Source: CAYXFZ01 sp964464385
Lineage (GTDB): Bacteria; Planctomycetota; UBA1135
Assembly (NCBI GenBank): GCA_964464385.1
Contig: CAYXFZ010000093.1
Coordinates: forward strand, 1-8,267
Direction: 5' to 3'
Length of the DNA: 8,267 nucleotides
Shown here piece after piece: positions 1-7,110 of the stretch. The notes under the pieces are model-generated. The model was given only the letters and a program-made list of their open reading frames with translations, was not told where the DNA came from and searched no databases. The stretch's first letter is position 1. Every line of letters starts with the position of its first letter. The translations under genes were made by a program, and so were the position numbers.

Positions 1-7
1 CCCCTGT

Positions 8-28
8 CGCCAGGATGAAAACCTGGTG
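8..28. repeat. Short inverted repeat near the left window edge
   Basis: CCAGG (10-14) and CCTGG (22-26) are separated by a 7-base A-rich spacer; as plus-strand RNA the stem reaches 7 pairs with one G-U. No T-tract follows on either strand. It lies in the gene-free stretch after eboE (1-113), where neither strand shows a usable reading frame. It may be chance, or part of a bidirectional termination region with the hairpin at 53-84. Confidence 0.25.
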
Positions 29-52
29 TCCTAGGCCAGACTAGACGAAGGG

Positions 53-84
53 GCCGTTCCCGGGAGGGACCCGGGGAAAGCGGC
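53..84 (-). terminator. GC-rich hairpin about 30 nt after eboE, possible terminator without U-tract
   Basis: CCCGGG at 59-64 pairs with CCCGGG at 70-75 across a 5-nt loop. The stem can extend through T57-A77 and, after a small bulge, through GCCG (53-56) with CGGC (81-84). It lies just past the eboE stop, and no gene is seen beyond it in the window. On the minus strand the bases after the stem are C-rich, not T-rich, so it is not a canonical intrinsic terminator. It could stop polymerase with Rho or only protect the 3' end of the transcript. Confidence 0.35.
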
Positions 85-113
85 GAAGAGGATAGACCGG
101 GGGTTAAACCGGG

Positions 114-1268
114 TCAAGTGGCAGAGGAGAGGACCTCCAAAGTGGCGGCCAGGGCATGAGTTTCGGCAACCAAAGTTCCCACGATTCCCTGAGCTTCCAA
201 CCACTCCGGAGGCAGAATGGGCAGGGTGTAGGTTTCCACTTCGAAATCCGAGAAGTCGGCGGCTCGGGCCTCGGTCAAGGGTGAGCGCCAATCGGTGGCG
301 GCCAATCCTTGACCGTATTCCGGGCGATGGATGGGCACATGGCAATGGATACGCCATGGGCCGTCCTCGGCCGAGGTGTCAGAATCAAGCAATGCATCGG
401 CCAAATCCGGCCAACTGCGAATCGTCTCCTGGCCATGACCGGCCCGAACCTGATGAAACCAAGGATCCTCGGCTAGGGCAGACAAACGAGCCCGGCAAGC
501 GGGATCATGGGGATCTTGAGCAATCAGGGCACTGGACACCTGAATTTTGGCCATGGGTACTTGGGCCTTGGCCAAAGCCGCCAATACCTCAGGGGCAGAC
601 TCCCCCACAACCGCGCTGTGGCAAAGATCCCAACACAGGCCAAGCCGACGCTCTTCGACGGTAACATCCGCCAGAACTTCGGCGGCCAACCACCCCGGCA
701 AAATAGCGGCACACTCCAGAGCGCCCTCGGGTTCGGGCTCCAAACCCAGAAGAACTTGAACACCGCTTTTCTCCTCCAAGGAAAGGAAGGATTCTTGGGC
801 CTGGCGCAAGTGGGCCACGGTGCTGCGGTCCTCCCGCGCCGCAACTCCGTAACCCAAGGGACAAGTGGAAACAGACACGGCATCCCCGGGCTGACGCAAG
901 GACACCAGCAATTCCGCCACATCCAAGGTGTATTGCAATCGCTGCGGATCTCGCCAATCGGGAAGAAAGGCCTGCTCCTTGACTCGGGAGCCGTGAAAGC
1001 CGGCAAAAGGGAAGGCATTGGCCGTCCAGGCGTCCACTTGGGCCTCATCCAAGCCAGCGCGCAAGGAAGCCAAGCCCTCGGGATTGGCCAAGGTTTCGGC
1101 GGTCGCATTGGCCGACAAATACAGACCGAAACCGGGCTGACCGCCGACTTGCTGGGCCCAATCTCGAACCGGACCCCGCAAGGCGGCCAAAACCGAAGTT
1201 AAATCGTCACCCGGAAAAACGTTGCCGCAAAGGGCCTGACGCGGGGGTAGCGAACTCAGAGGTTCCAC
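114..1268 (-). CDS. eboE: EboE-type metabolite traffic protein (TIM-barrel, sugar isomerase-like fold)
   Basis: A 384-residue protein of the EboE family, a TIM barrel related to xylose isomerase-like and AP-endonuclease-like proteins. In cyanobacteria the ebo cluster is linked to moving scytonemin precursors to the periplasm; EboE's own reaction is not known. Family motifs seen are NAFPFAGFHGSRVKEQAFLP (84-103), LGLEPEPEG, LCWDLCHSAV (211-220), KIQVSSAL (241-248), HCHVPI (308-313) and EVETYTLPILPPEW (343-356). E177 or E179, D214, H217, H308 or H310 and E344 are plausible metal or catalytic ligands. The N-terminal motif, usually NxHPGE, is NVFPGD here. The frame stays open far upstream, but that part is inside the protease gene. 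GTG at 1268 is chosen because it gives the usual family length (about 390 aa) and only a 13-nt overlap with the protease stop; a CTG at 1259 is the alternative. No other ebo genes are present. Confidence 0.88.
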   Translation of the reverse strand: MEPLSSLPPRQALCGNVFPGDDLTSVLAALRGPVRDWAQQVGGQPGFGLYLSANATAETLANPEGLASLRAGLDEAQVDAWTANAFPFAGFHGSRVKEQAFLPDWRDPQRLQYTLDVAELLVSLRQPGDAVSVSTCPLGYGVAAREDRSTVAHLRQAQESFLSLEEKSGVQVLLGLEPEPEGALECAAILPGWLAAEVLADVTVEERRLGLCWDLCHSAVVGESAPEVLAALAKAQVPMAKIQVSSALIAQDPHDPACRARLSALAEDPWFHQVRAGHGQETIRSWPDLADALLDSDTSAEDGPWRIHCHVPIHRPEYGQGLAATDWRSPLTEARAADFSDFEVETYTLPILPPEWLEAQGIVGTLVAETHALAATLEVLSSAT

Positions 1269-4200
1269 TCCGGGGCGGCGGCCAAAAACTCGCTCTCCAT
1301 GTTGGGGAAGCGGGACAAGAACCCGGTCGCTTGCAAACGCGCCTTCTCTGGGAAACCAGCGCGGGCCAGGGCAAGCAGCACGGCCAAGCTCGCCTCCGGG
1401 TTGGCCGAGTCCGCCAGGAACCAGGCGCGCGCGGTTTTCAACAGAAGGCTTGGGTCGGGAGTTTCTGCCACCTGCGCTTCTTGCCAAGCACTTTGTTCCT
1501 CTGACCCGACCCCTCGAGCCGAGGCCTCGACGGCCACGGAACTTTCGCCCGGGCGTTCCACACGGAGGGGCACTGTCAGCAAAGTGTCGTCGCCGTCCTT
1601 GAAGGTCAGCGAACCAAACCAAAAACCGCCAGGGCGCACCGAGGTCAAATCCGGGATCCGCGCAAACACCGTGCGCACACCCATGAAGGGAATGGACATG
1701 CGACGTAAGGAATTCTCTTCTTGCATGGCTCCATTCAGCGAGGCGTAAAGCGTTGGCGAGGAAGCTTCCCGGCCAGCACGAAGTTCCACCCCGGCAAACC
1801 GCGCTTCCAAGGGTTCCGCGCCCAAGGAAGGAAAGGTCAGACGGAAGAGATACTCGCCACGATCCAGAGATCCCAATTCGGTCTCCCATTCGTACACGAC
1901 CTTACGCACGACCACATCCCCCCAAGCATCGAAGACCTCCAACATAAGATCTTCCCGAATTTCGGTGGTTTGAATGGAATGCGGGGTGTAAAGACTGAGA
2001 GAAGTTTTTTCAGAAAATCGCTCCTCCCATTCCATGATGCCATAGAACATGCCACGACCACCCAATACCGTGGCACGAATGGGATCAGGAATGACCTGCA
2101 TCGGTACGGTGATGGGCCAAGCAACCCCATCCAGAGATGCCTTCACACTTACTGTTTGGGCCTGCAAAGGAGACTTGATGGCCAAATAACCCACGCCCTG
2201 CCCGGCTGGAACCACCCAAGTGGAGGCCTGCGCTTGCAAGCCAAGAAACTCGACTTCGAGAGTGATCTCGGCGGCAACATTGGTGGCCCAACGAGAAGCC
2301 ACGGTGTATTCGAAGACCGTTCCGGATTCCACGGGCACAGTCTGCGAAGCACTCTCGGCATGATTCAAGAGGAAGCGGCCCCTTGTTTGACGATGGCCCT
2401 CAAAAAGGAAGCCACTGACGGATCCGGCGCCCGTTCGATATTCATTCTTGCCGTGCCCGTTTTGGGTCAACTTAACGCGGGCGTGGGTAGCACCAGCTGG
2501 AACGGCAAAAAAGTTGCGATCCAATTCTCCGGGCTGAAGGGGAAAGACGTCCCGCCAATCCAGGTTGGTTGTGGTTGAGACTTCATGCGGACGAATGACG
2601 GTCACCGGCACGATGATGTCCACCCCACGAGCCGCAGGACCATCAGCATCCTGAAGCAACAAACGGGTGGAGTGCAATCCGGGGGAAAGCTGGGTGGAAT
2701 CCACGCGCACGACGAACGTACGACCTGCGGCCGAGCTGTAAATGGCCTCTGGGGTTGTGACCCAATCAGCCTCCGATTGGACGAGGAAAGTGCGCAGGAA
2801 TCTGGACTTCTCGGCATGGGGAGCGTCCTCATCAAAAATAGGCTTCACATTCACGCGCACTTCAAAGGGACGATCGGCTACGGGCTGCCGCACATAAATT
2901 CCACCACCAGAGCCATAAGGATTGGCCACAGTCACCGCGTATTGGCGGTCTGCGTGGCCGTACTCGGCCAGTGTGCGAAGAGCTTCCAACGAAGGAAGCA
3001 TGCGGATGGCGCCGTGCCCTTGGTCCACCCACTGGGCACCCGGCAAGGGCTCGGCGGCCAAGCGCATGGCCCGATAAATTCGATCCGGAGAACGAGGCAG
3101 ATCTTCGCCCGTCGCAGCACAGAGCAACAAGGCAACGCAACCTGTGGCCTGGGGAGCGGCCATGGAAGTGCCGTTGTAATTCTCCCCTTTGGAACCCGAC
3201 CAGGAAGGAAGAGAACTGAGAGCAGCACCGGGAGCGGTAAAATCCACACCCAGATCTCCGGTTGGCAACGGTCCGCGGCTGGAAAAATCAAACAACACCG
3301 GGCCAGTTGGATCCAAGGAACCGTAGTTCACCTTTTGGGTATCCGGCCAGACGGCAGCGGCAATGGCAAAAGCACCGCGTGCCGTCGCTGGGGCCCCCAC
3401 CGTGGTCAGGGTTGGACCTTCGTTGCCAGCCGAGGAAACCGTAATGAGACCCCGCCTCCTTGCCTCCTCAATGACCCAAGCATCGGGTTCCCTCCCATCG
3501 GCAAAGAATGAAGGACCACCAAAGGAAATGTTGGCCACATGGCAACCGGCCTCAACCGCGTAGTCGAGAGCCTTGGCAATAGAAAATCCACTGGTCGCCC
3601 CGCCATATTTTCCATCGCCGATTTTAATGGCCACGAATTCGACGCCAGGAGCAATGCCATTCAGGCGACCGGACTCCCCCTCCCATGCACCAATGATTCC
3701 AGCGACATGAGTCCCGTGTCCATTGGCATCAAAGAAGATCAGGGTTTGATCGCCCCCGTTCTCAACGCCCACCGCAAAGTGCAAATCGGCTTCCAAAAGA
3801 GTGCCCCAATCACCGCTGTCGCGGAAGGGCCGCAGAGCCTCGTCATCGTCCAATTGAGCATCTTCATTCAAATCCACCAAAACCACGAAACCCTTGGAAT
3901 CCTCAAAGACCACGACATCATGCACCGGTCCAACGTCCTCAAATTTTTGCCAATGTCGCGTGGTTTCCATTTCCCGCAAACTGGCTTCGCTGGAATCCTC
4001 GGGGTGGTCCGCGGCCCAACGAGTGCGGGCCTCTTTCCAATCCCGGCGGCCCTTTTCCCACTTGGAACGGCGGTCGGCGAGAAGTCGTGACCGCAAACCT
4101 GCCGGTAAAAATTCGGAATCCAGCCGACCCAAGCGGAATTCCCGATCGGCTACGAACCAGGATCCTAGATCCAAGCGGCGCCCAGAAAGACCCAACAAGA

Positions 4201-4480
4201 AACCGTCCTTGGAAACGACACGACGACTGGTATCCAAACGACCATCGGAGGTGGCGTCATACCAGTCCACCAACTTGCGTTCGCCCGTCGGCGTGCGTTG
4301 CAAAAAAGGATGCCCGGGATCCACGCCCGTGTCGAGCACCGCAACCCGAATCCCGCGGCCATCCCAGTCAGGATGCAAACGAAGAAAAGCTTCGACCCCA
4401 AGATCCCGCTTGGGAAGTTGGCCAGCAAGGGCGTCGGTCTGGAGAAGCGAAAAAGAAAGAAGGCTGGGGAGGAGGATCAT
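1256..4480 (-). CDS. Exported subtilisin-family (S8) serine protease, bacterial homologue of tripeptidyl-peptidase II
   Basis: A 1074-residue S8 protease. Catalytic residues are D50 (AVLDTGVDPGHP), H255 (NGHGTHVAG) and S439 (NGTSMAAP), with oxyanion N353 (SSAGNEGP). A ~200-residue insertion lies between D50 and H255, as in TPP2; the spacings 205/98/86 compare with about 220/98/87 in human TPP2 (D44, H264, N362, S449, recalled). Further shared motifs are GLSGR, GPVHDVVVF, AIKIGD, QGHGAI, FFAVPAGAT and DRGEYLFRL, so homology extends through the beta-rich domains to at least residue 885. Residues 1-19 look like a signal peptide (hydrophobic, cleavage after ALA), absent from eukaryotic TPP2; the conserved family start (QLPK...AFL) follows at once. 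The end (about 1008-1060) is helical and TPR-like. The two substrate-anchoring glutamates of TPP2 align with T296 and G322, so the specificity may be endoproteolytic. An in-frame TGA at 4525 and no intervening standard start favour the ATG at 4480. No Shine-Dalgarno is seen. Confidence 0.93.
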   Translation of the reverse strand: MILLPSLLSFSLLQTDALAGQLPKRDLGVEAFLRLHPDWDGRGIRVAVLDTGVDPGHPFLQRTPTGERKLVDWYDATSDGRLDTSRRVVSKDGFLLGLSGRRLDLGSWFVADREFRLGRLDSEFLPAGLRSRLLADRRSKWEKGRRDWKEARTRWAADHPEDSSEASLREMETTRHWQKFEDVGPVHDVVVFEDSKGFVVLVDLNEDAQLDDDEALRPFRDSGDWGTLLEADLHFAVGVENGGDQTLIFFDANGHGTHVAGIIGAWEGESGRLNGIAPGVEFVAIKIGDGKYGGATSGFSIAKALDYAVEAGCHVANISFGGPSFFADGREPDAWVIEEARRRGLITVSSAGNEGPTLTTVGAPATARGAFAIAAAVWPDTQKVNYGSLDPTGPVLFDFSSRGPLPTGDLGVDFTAPGAALSSLPSWSGSKGENYNGTSMAAPQATGCVALLLCAATGEDLPRSPDRIYRAMRLAAEPLPGAQWVDQGHGAIRMLPSLEALRTLAEYGHADRQYAVTVANPYGSGGGIYVRQPVADRPFEVRVNVKPIFDEDAPHAEKSRFLRTFLVQSEADWVTTPEAIYSSAAGRTFVVRVDSTQLSPGLHSTRLLLQDADGPAARGVDIIVPVTVIRPHEVSTTTNLDWRDVFPLQPGELDRNFFAVPAGATHARVKLTQNGHGKNEYRTGAGSVSGFLFEGHRQTRGRFLLNHAESASQTVPVESGTVFEYTVASRWATNVAAEITLEVEFLGLQAQASTWVVPAGQGVGYLAIKSPLQAQTVSVKASLDGVAWPITVPMQVIPDPIRATVLGGRGMFYGIMEWEERFSEKTSLSLYTPHSIQTTEIREDLMLEVFDAWGDVVVRKVVYEWETELGSLDRGEYLFRLTFPSLGAEPLEARFAGVELRAGREASSPTLYASLNGAMQEENSLRRMSIPFMGVRTVFARIPDLTSVRPGGFWFGSLTFKDGDDTLLTVPLRVERPGESSVAVEASARGVGSEEQSAWQEAQVAETPDPSLLLKTARAWFLADSANPEASLAVLLALARAGFPEKARLQATGFLSRFPNMESEFLAAAPEWNL
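4424..4480 (-). other. Predicted signal peptide of the TPP2-like protease
   Basis: Codons 1-19 encode MILLPSLLSFSLLQTDALA, a run of Leu, Ile, Phe and Ser followed by an A-x-A cleavage site, with Gly-Gln next. There is no Lys or Arg before the hydrophobic core, which is weaker than a classical n-region. A near-cognate CTG at 4495 would add LTLVP, with no charge either. The segment could instead be an uncleaved membrane anchor. Export to the periplasm or beyond is inferred. Confidence 0.7.
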
Positions 4481-4518
4481 GGGGACAAGGGTCAGCGAGT
4501 GCCAACGGTCCTGCCATT

Positions 4519-5271
4519 CTATTCAATTTCGGCTTCTTCCTGGGCGATGGCCTCCTCGGGGGACCAGACGTCCTGAGGAACCAGGATGCGCTGGCAAGAT
4601 CGACAAGTTGCCATAGTTTTCATTGCTTCCGTCTTGGCTCGATCATTCGGCGGAAGATTCATGCCACAGCCTCCACAGGACTGCCCGCGCAACGGGGTGA
4701 CTGCGCGACCATCTCGAACGGAGAGGATTTTCTCATAGTGCTCCCGTGCTTGACGCACGACAGCTTTCAATAGTTGGCCGCGACTTTTTTCGAGGCTGGC
4801 GATTTCTTCCTCGAGTTCGTGCAAATCATCCTGCACACCGGTCTGGAAGGCAGCCAATTCTTCGGCGTGGACATCGACCGAGTGCTGGGCCTCGGTGACC
4901 AGCAACTGCAGGCGATCTCCCTCTTCCATGAGGGCCAGAGCTTCTTCCTCCTCGGCGGCAATTTTGTCCCGGAGTTTGCCCGCTTCATGTTGGGCGACCT
5001 GAATCGCGCCAGCATCGCGCAAATTTCGGCCTTTTTCTTCCAGGGAGTCAATCCGATCCTGGTGCGAACGGGCATTGTTCTCCAGTTCGCGCGCCCGAGT
5101 GAGAGCTTGCTTGCGTTTGAGGGATTGGGACTCCGCCTCGGCCTGGAGCAGCCCTTGCCGGGCCTCGTGCTGACCCAATTCCACTGGCAGACCATCGAGC
5201 CGTCGCCGCCGAATGGCCAAACGATCCTCCAGACGTTGCACTTCGACCAATTTGACAAGAGACTCCCGCAT
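4519..5271 (-). CDS. Coiled-coil protein with C-terminal C4 zinc ribbon (COG1579 / zf-RING_7 type)
   Basis: A 250-residue cytoplasmic protein with two parts. Residues about 5-180 are almost entirely charged, Leu-rich alpha helix with heptad character, predicted to form a long antiparallel coiled coil. Residues about 197-232 form a zinc ribbon with two CxxC pairs, C199-G-G-C202 and C223-R-S-C226, separated by 20 residues. This layout and length match the COG1579 family (Pfam zf-RING_7), which includes Helicobacter HP0958/FlgZ; binding to nucleic acid or other proteins has been proposed, but no general function is established. An acidic tail (EEAIAQEEAEIE) ends the protein. The ATG at 5271 follows an in-frame TAA five codons upstream, so the start can hardly be earlier than a CTG one codon before. 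No Shine-Dalgarno is visible in the 36 nt after rpoD. It is probably co-transcribed with dnaG-rpoD. The family call is firm; the role is unknown. Confidence 0.9.
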   Translation of the reverse strand: MRESLVKLVEVQRLEDRLAIRRRRLDGLPVELGQHEARQGLLQAEAESQSLKRKQALTRARELENNARSHQDRIDSLEEKGRNLRDAGAIQVAQHEAGKLRDKIAAEEEEALALMEEGDRLQLLVTEAQHSVDVHAEELAAFQTGVQDDLHELEEEIASLEKSRGQLLKAVVRQAREHYEKILSVRDGRAVTPLRGQSCGGCGMNLPPNDRAKTEAMKTMATCRSCQRILVPQDVWSPEEAIAQEEAEIE

Positions 5272-5307
5272 CAGGGAAGTTTAGCGATGCGCAAGCAATC
5301 GGCGAAG

Positions 5308-7110
5308 TCAGTCGACAACGACGGCGCCCTCGAGGAAACCGGCGAGTTTGCGGGCACGGATCGGGTGCTGCAATTTGCGAATGGCCTTGGCCTCGATTTG
5401 GCGAACACGCTCTCGCGTTACTCGGAAAATGCGGCCTACTTCCTCCAATGTGTAGGTGTAGCCGTCGCCGATGCCATAGCGAAGCTTGATGATCTCGCGT
5501 TCGCGGAAAGTGAGAGAGTGCAAAACATCGTCAATACGATCCTTTAGCATGCCTTGACCTGCCCTTTCGACCGGGTTTTCGGAAGTTTCGTCTTCGATGA
5601 AATCGCCGAAATAGCTGTCCTCGCTATCGCCGATGGGGCGGTCGAGACTGATCGGGTGCTTGGCAATCTTCATGACGCGATGGGCCTCGTCATTGGAAAT
5701 ACCAGCGGCCTCGGCCATTTCCTCGAGGCAGGGTTCTCGGCCCATGATCTGCAACAGACGCTTTTGCACCGCCCGCAACTTGGACATGGTCTCGATCATA
5801 TGCACCGGGATACGGATGGTGCGGGCTTGATCGGCAATGGAACGGGTGATGGCTTGCCGAATCCACCAAGTCGCGTAAGTGGAAAACTTGTAGCCGCGAC
5901 GGTACTCGTATTTTTCGACGGCCTTCATCAGGCCAGTATTGCCCTCTTGAATAAGATCCAAGAAGGACAGGCCCCGATTGCGATATTTCTTGGCAATGGA
6001 AACCACCAAACGCAGGTTGCCGGAGGAGAGTTTTTGCTTGGCGTCCTCATAGGTAGCCATGCACTGCCGAACACGGAGCATGCGCTGGGAATAACTTGGC
6101 CAGGACTCCAGAGCCCGGCGTCGCATGACTAAGTCGCGCTCTTTCAACTCCGCCCAAGCAAGCTTGCCCTCCTTGGTGGACTTGGCCTTGGGGTCGAATG
6201 CATCCATTTCGGCGCGGAGGGTATGCCATTGCCGTTCGCGTTCCTCCAAGAGGCGAAGCATGTCCTGCACCACATCCACCAAAAGATGGAGCTCTTCGGT
6301 AAGGATGGCGATGCGGCGTTGACGGGCGCGCATGGCCCTTTGCAAATCAGCCAGTTCTGCGGCCTTCAATTTGGGATCGGCGGCTACTTCCACCATGACT
6401 CGGGAAGCGGCGATCAAATCGTTGAGGACGTGAAAATGTCCTTCGAGTCGTTGCTCCAAATCCTGTTTGGTGAGTTCATAGCCCGCACCCCCATCAATAT
6501 CGGAAGTTCCAGTCTTGGAATCCTCGGCCACCGCCTGCTTCTTCATGCGGCGGTTGTAGTGACAAACGGCAAAGGACGAATTGGCCTGTGCGCTGGGATT
6601 CACCTTGAGGGTGCGATCAAAGGCAACTTCAGCGTTGCGGACTTGTTGCAACAAGTCGGTCACGTGCTCCAAAGCAAAACCACTTTCCAAAACCAAACGC
6701 CTGAAAATTTTGCGCGAAACTTCTACCCGTTTGGCCAGGGAAATTTCTTCCTGCCGGGTCAGCAGGGGAATTTCACCCATCTGCGTGAGATACATGCGAA
6801 CCGGATCGTCAATCTTCTCCAAAACGGCGGCGCCAGAAGCGCGCGAACGATCCCCTCCTACGGGCAGGGGCTTGGCCATCACGGCCATCGGCACCGTCAA
6901 TGCAGGAAGTTGGGCATTTTCATCACTGCCGTCCACCAACCGAATGCCCTCTTGTTCCATGCGATCCAATACACTGTGGATTACATTGAGCCTAGCCTTT
7001 GGAAAAGCAGAACTGACCTCGTCCATGGGCAAGGTGCCGGTAACGGCGCCCTTGCGAATCAATGTGTCCAAGGTGGCGAGGGTGGCTTTGTCGAGTTCTT
7101 GGCTGATCAT
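5308..7110 (-). CDS. rpoD: Housekeeping RNA polymerase sigma factor RpoD (sigma-70)
   Basis: Primary sigma factor of 600 residues that directs core RNA polymerase to housekeeping promoters. Domains in order: region 1.1 (about 7-62, ending GIRLVD); region 1.2 (about 101-130, DDPVRMYLTQMGEIPLLTR); a long, charged, helical non-conserved region (about 131-355); region 2 (about 356-440), containing NLRLVVSIAKKYRNRGLSF and the -10 recognition helix with FSTYATWWIRQAITR; region 3 (about 440-515); and region 4 (about 520-590), with the -35 helix-turn-helix TLEEVGRIFRVTRERVRQIE. Region 1.1 and the non-conserved region mark it as a group 1 sigma, not an alternative one. The start is the ATG inside the ATGA overlap with the dnaG stop; it puts region 1.1 at the very N-terminus and no better start lies nearby. 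There is no Shine-Dalgarno upstream (only a C-rich stretch), so coupling to dnaG translation is likely. The C-terminus KLQHPIRARKLAGFLEG resembles planctomycete RpoD. Confidence 0.98.
   Translation of the reverse strand: MISQELDKATLATLDTLIRKGAVTGTLPMDEVSSAFPKARLNVIHSVLDRMEQEGIRLVDGSDENAQLPALTVPMAVMAKPLPVGGDRSRASGAAVLEKIDDPVRMYLTQMGEIPLLTRQEEISLAKRVEVSRKIFRRLVLESGFALEHVTDLLQQVRNAEVAFDRTLKVNPSAQANSSFAVCHYNRRMKKQAVAEDSKTGTSDIDGGAGYELTKQDLEQRLEGHFHVLNDLIAASRVMVEVAADPKLKAAELADLQRAMRARQRRIAILTEELHLLVDVVQDMLRLLEERERQWHTLRAEMDAFDPKAKSTKEGKLAWAELKERDLVMRRRALESWPSYSQRMLRVRQCMATYEDAKQKLSSGNLRLVVSIAKKYRNRGLSFLDLIQEGNTGLMKAVEKYEYRRGYKFSTYATWWIRQAITRSIADQARTIRIPVHMIETMSKLRAVQKRLLQIMGREPCLEEMAEAAGISNDEAHRVMKIAKHPISLDRPIGDSEDSYFGDFIEDETSENPVERAGQGMLKDRIDDVLHSLTFREREIIKLRYGIGDGYTYTLEEVGRIFRVTRERVRQIEAKAIRKLQHPIRARKLAGFLEGAVVVD
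7107..7110 (-). promoter_or_regulatory. ATGA stop/start overlap coupling dnaG to rpoD
   Basis: On the minus strand the tetranucleotide ATGA holds the rpoD start (ATG, 7110-7108) and the dnaG stop (TGA, 7109-7107). The 20 bases upstream are C-rich (cccccttcccaacaatctgg) and show no Shine-Dalgarno. This arrangement suggests that ribosomes finishing dnaG reinitiate on rpoD. The overlap is directly visible; coupling is inferred. Confidence 0.8.

Noticed and set aside
1269..1889. Upstream extension of the eboE frame (open to an ATG at 1889)
   Set aside because: The extension lies inside the protease coding region, has no EboE similarity (Arg/Gly/Pro-rich), and would make the protein about 590 aa, far above the family length.
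2585..3511. Plus-strand open frame (308 codons) opposite the protease
   Set aside because: It is antisense to the conserved catalytic part of the S8 protease and rich in Arg, Gly and His with no motif. No start signal is seen.
4395..4517. Alternative small frame starting with ATG at 4517 just after the zinc-ribbon stop
   Set aside because: It runs in another frame over the protease signal peptide and gives a Pro-rich sequence with no coding character.
4516..4521. TAGAAT as a -10 box for the protease
   Set aside because: It coincides with the zinc-ribbon stop codon, and the hexamer 17 bp upstream (cccagg) does not resemble a -35 element.
5272..5307. Possible terminator or promoter between rpoD and the zinc-ribbon gene
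   Set aside because: The 36 nt contain only a TGCGCA palindrome, with no stem of useful length, no T-tract and no -35/-10 pair.
4774..5547. Plus-strand open frame (257 codons) across the zinc-ribbon gene and the rpoD end
   Set aside because: It mirrors a coiled-coil gene: antisense of Glu/Leu-rich codons gives a hydrophobic-looking Leu/Phe-rich translation. The sense frames have clear family motifs.
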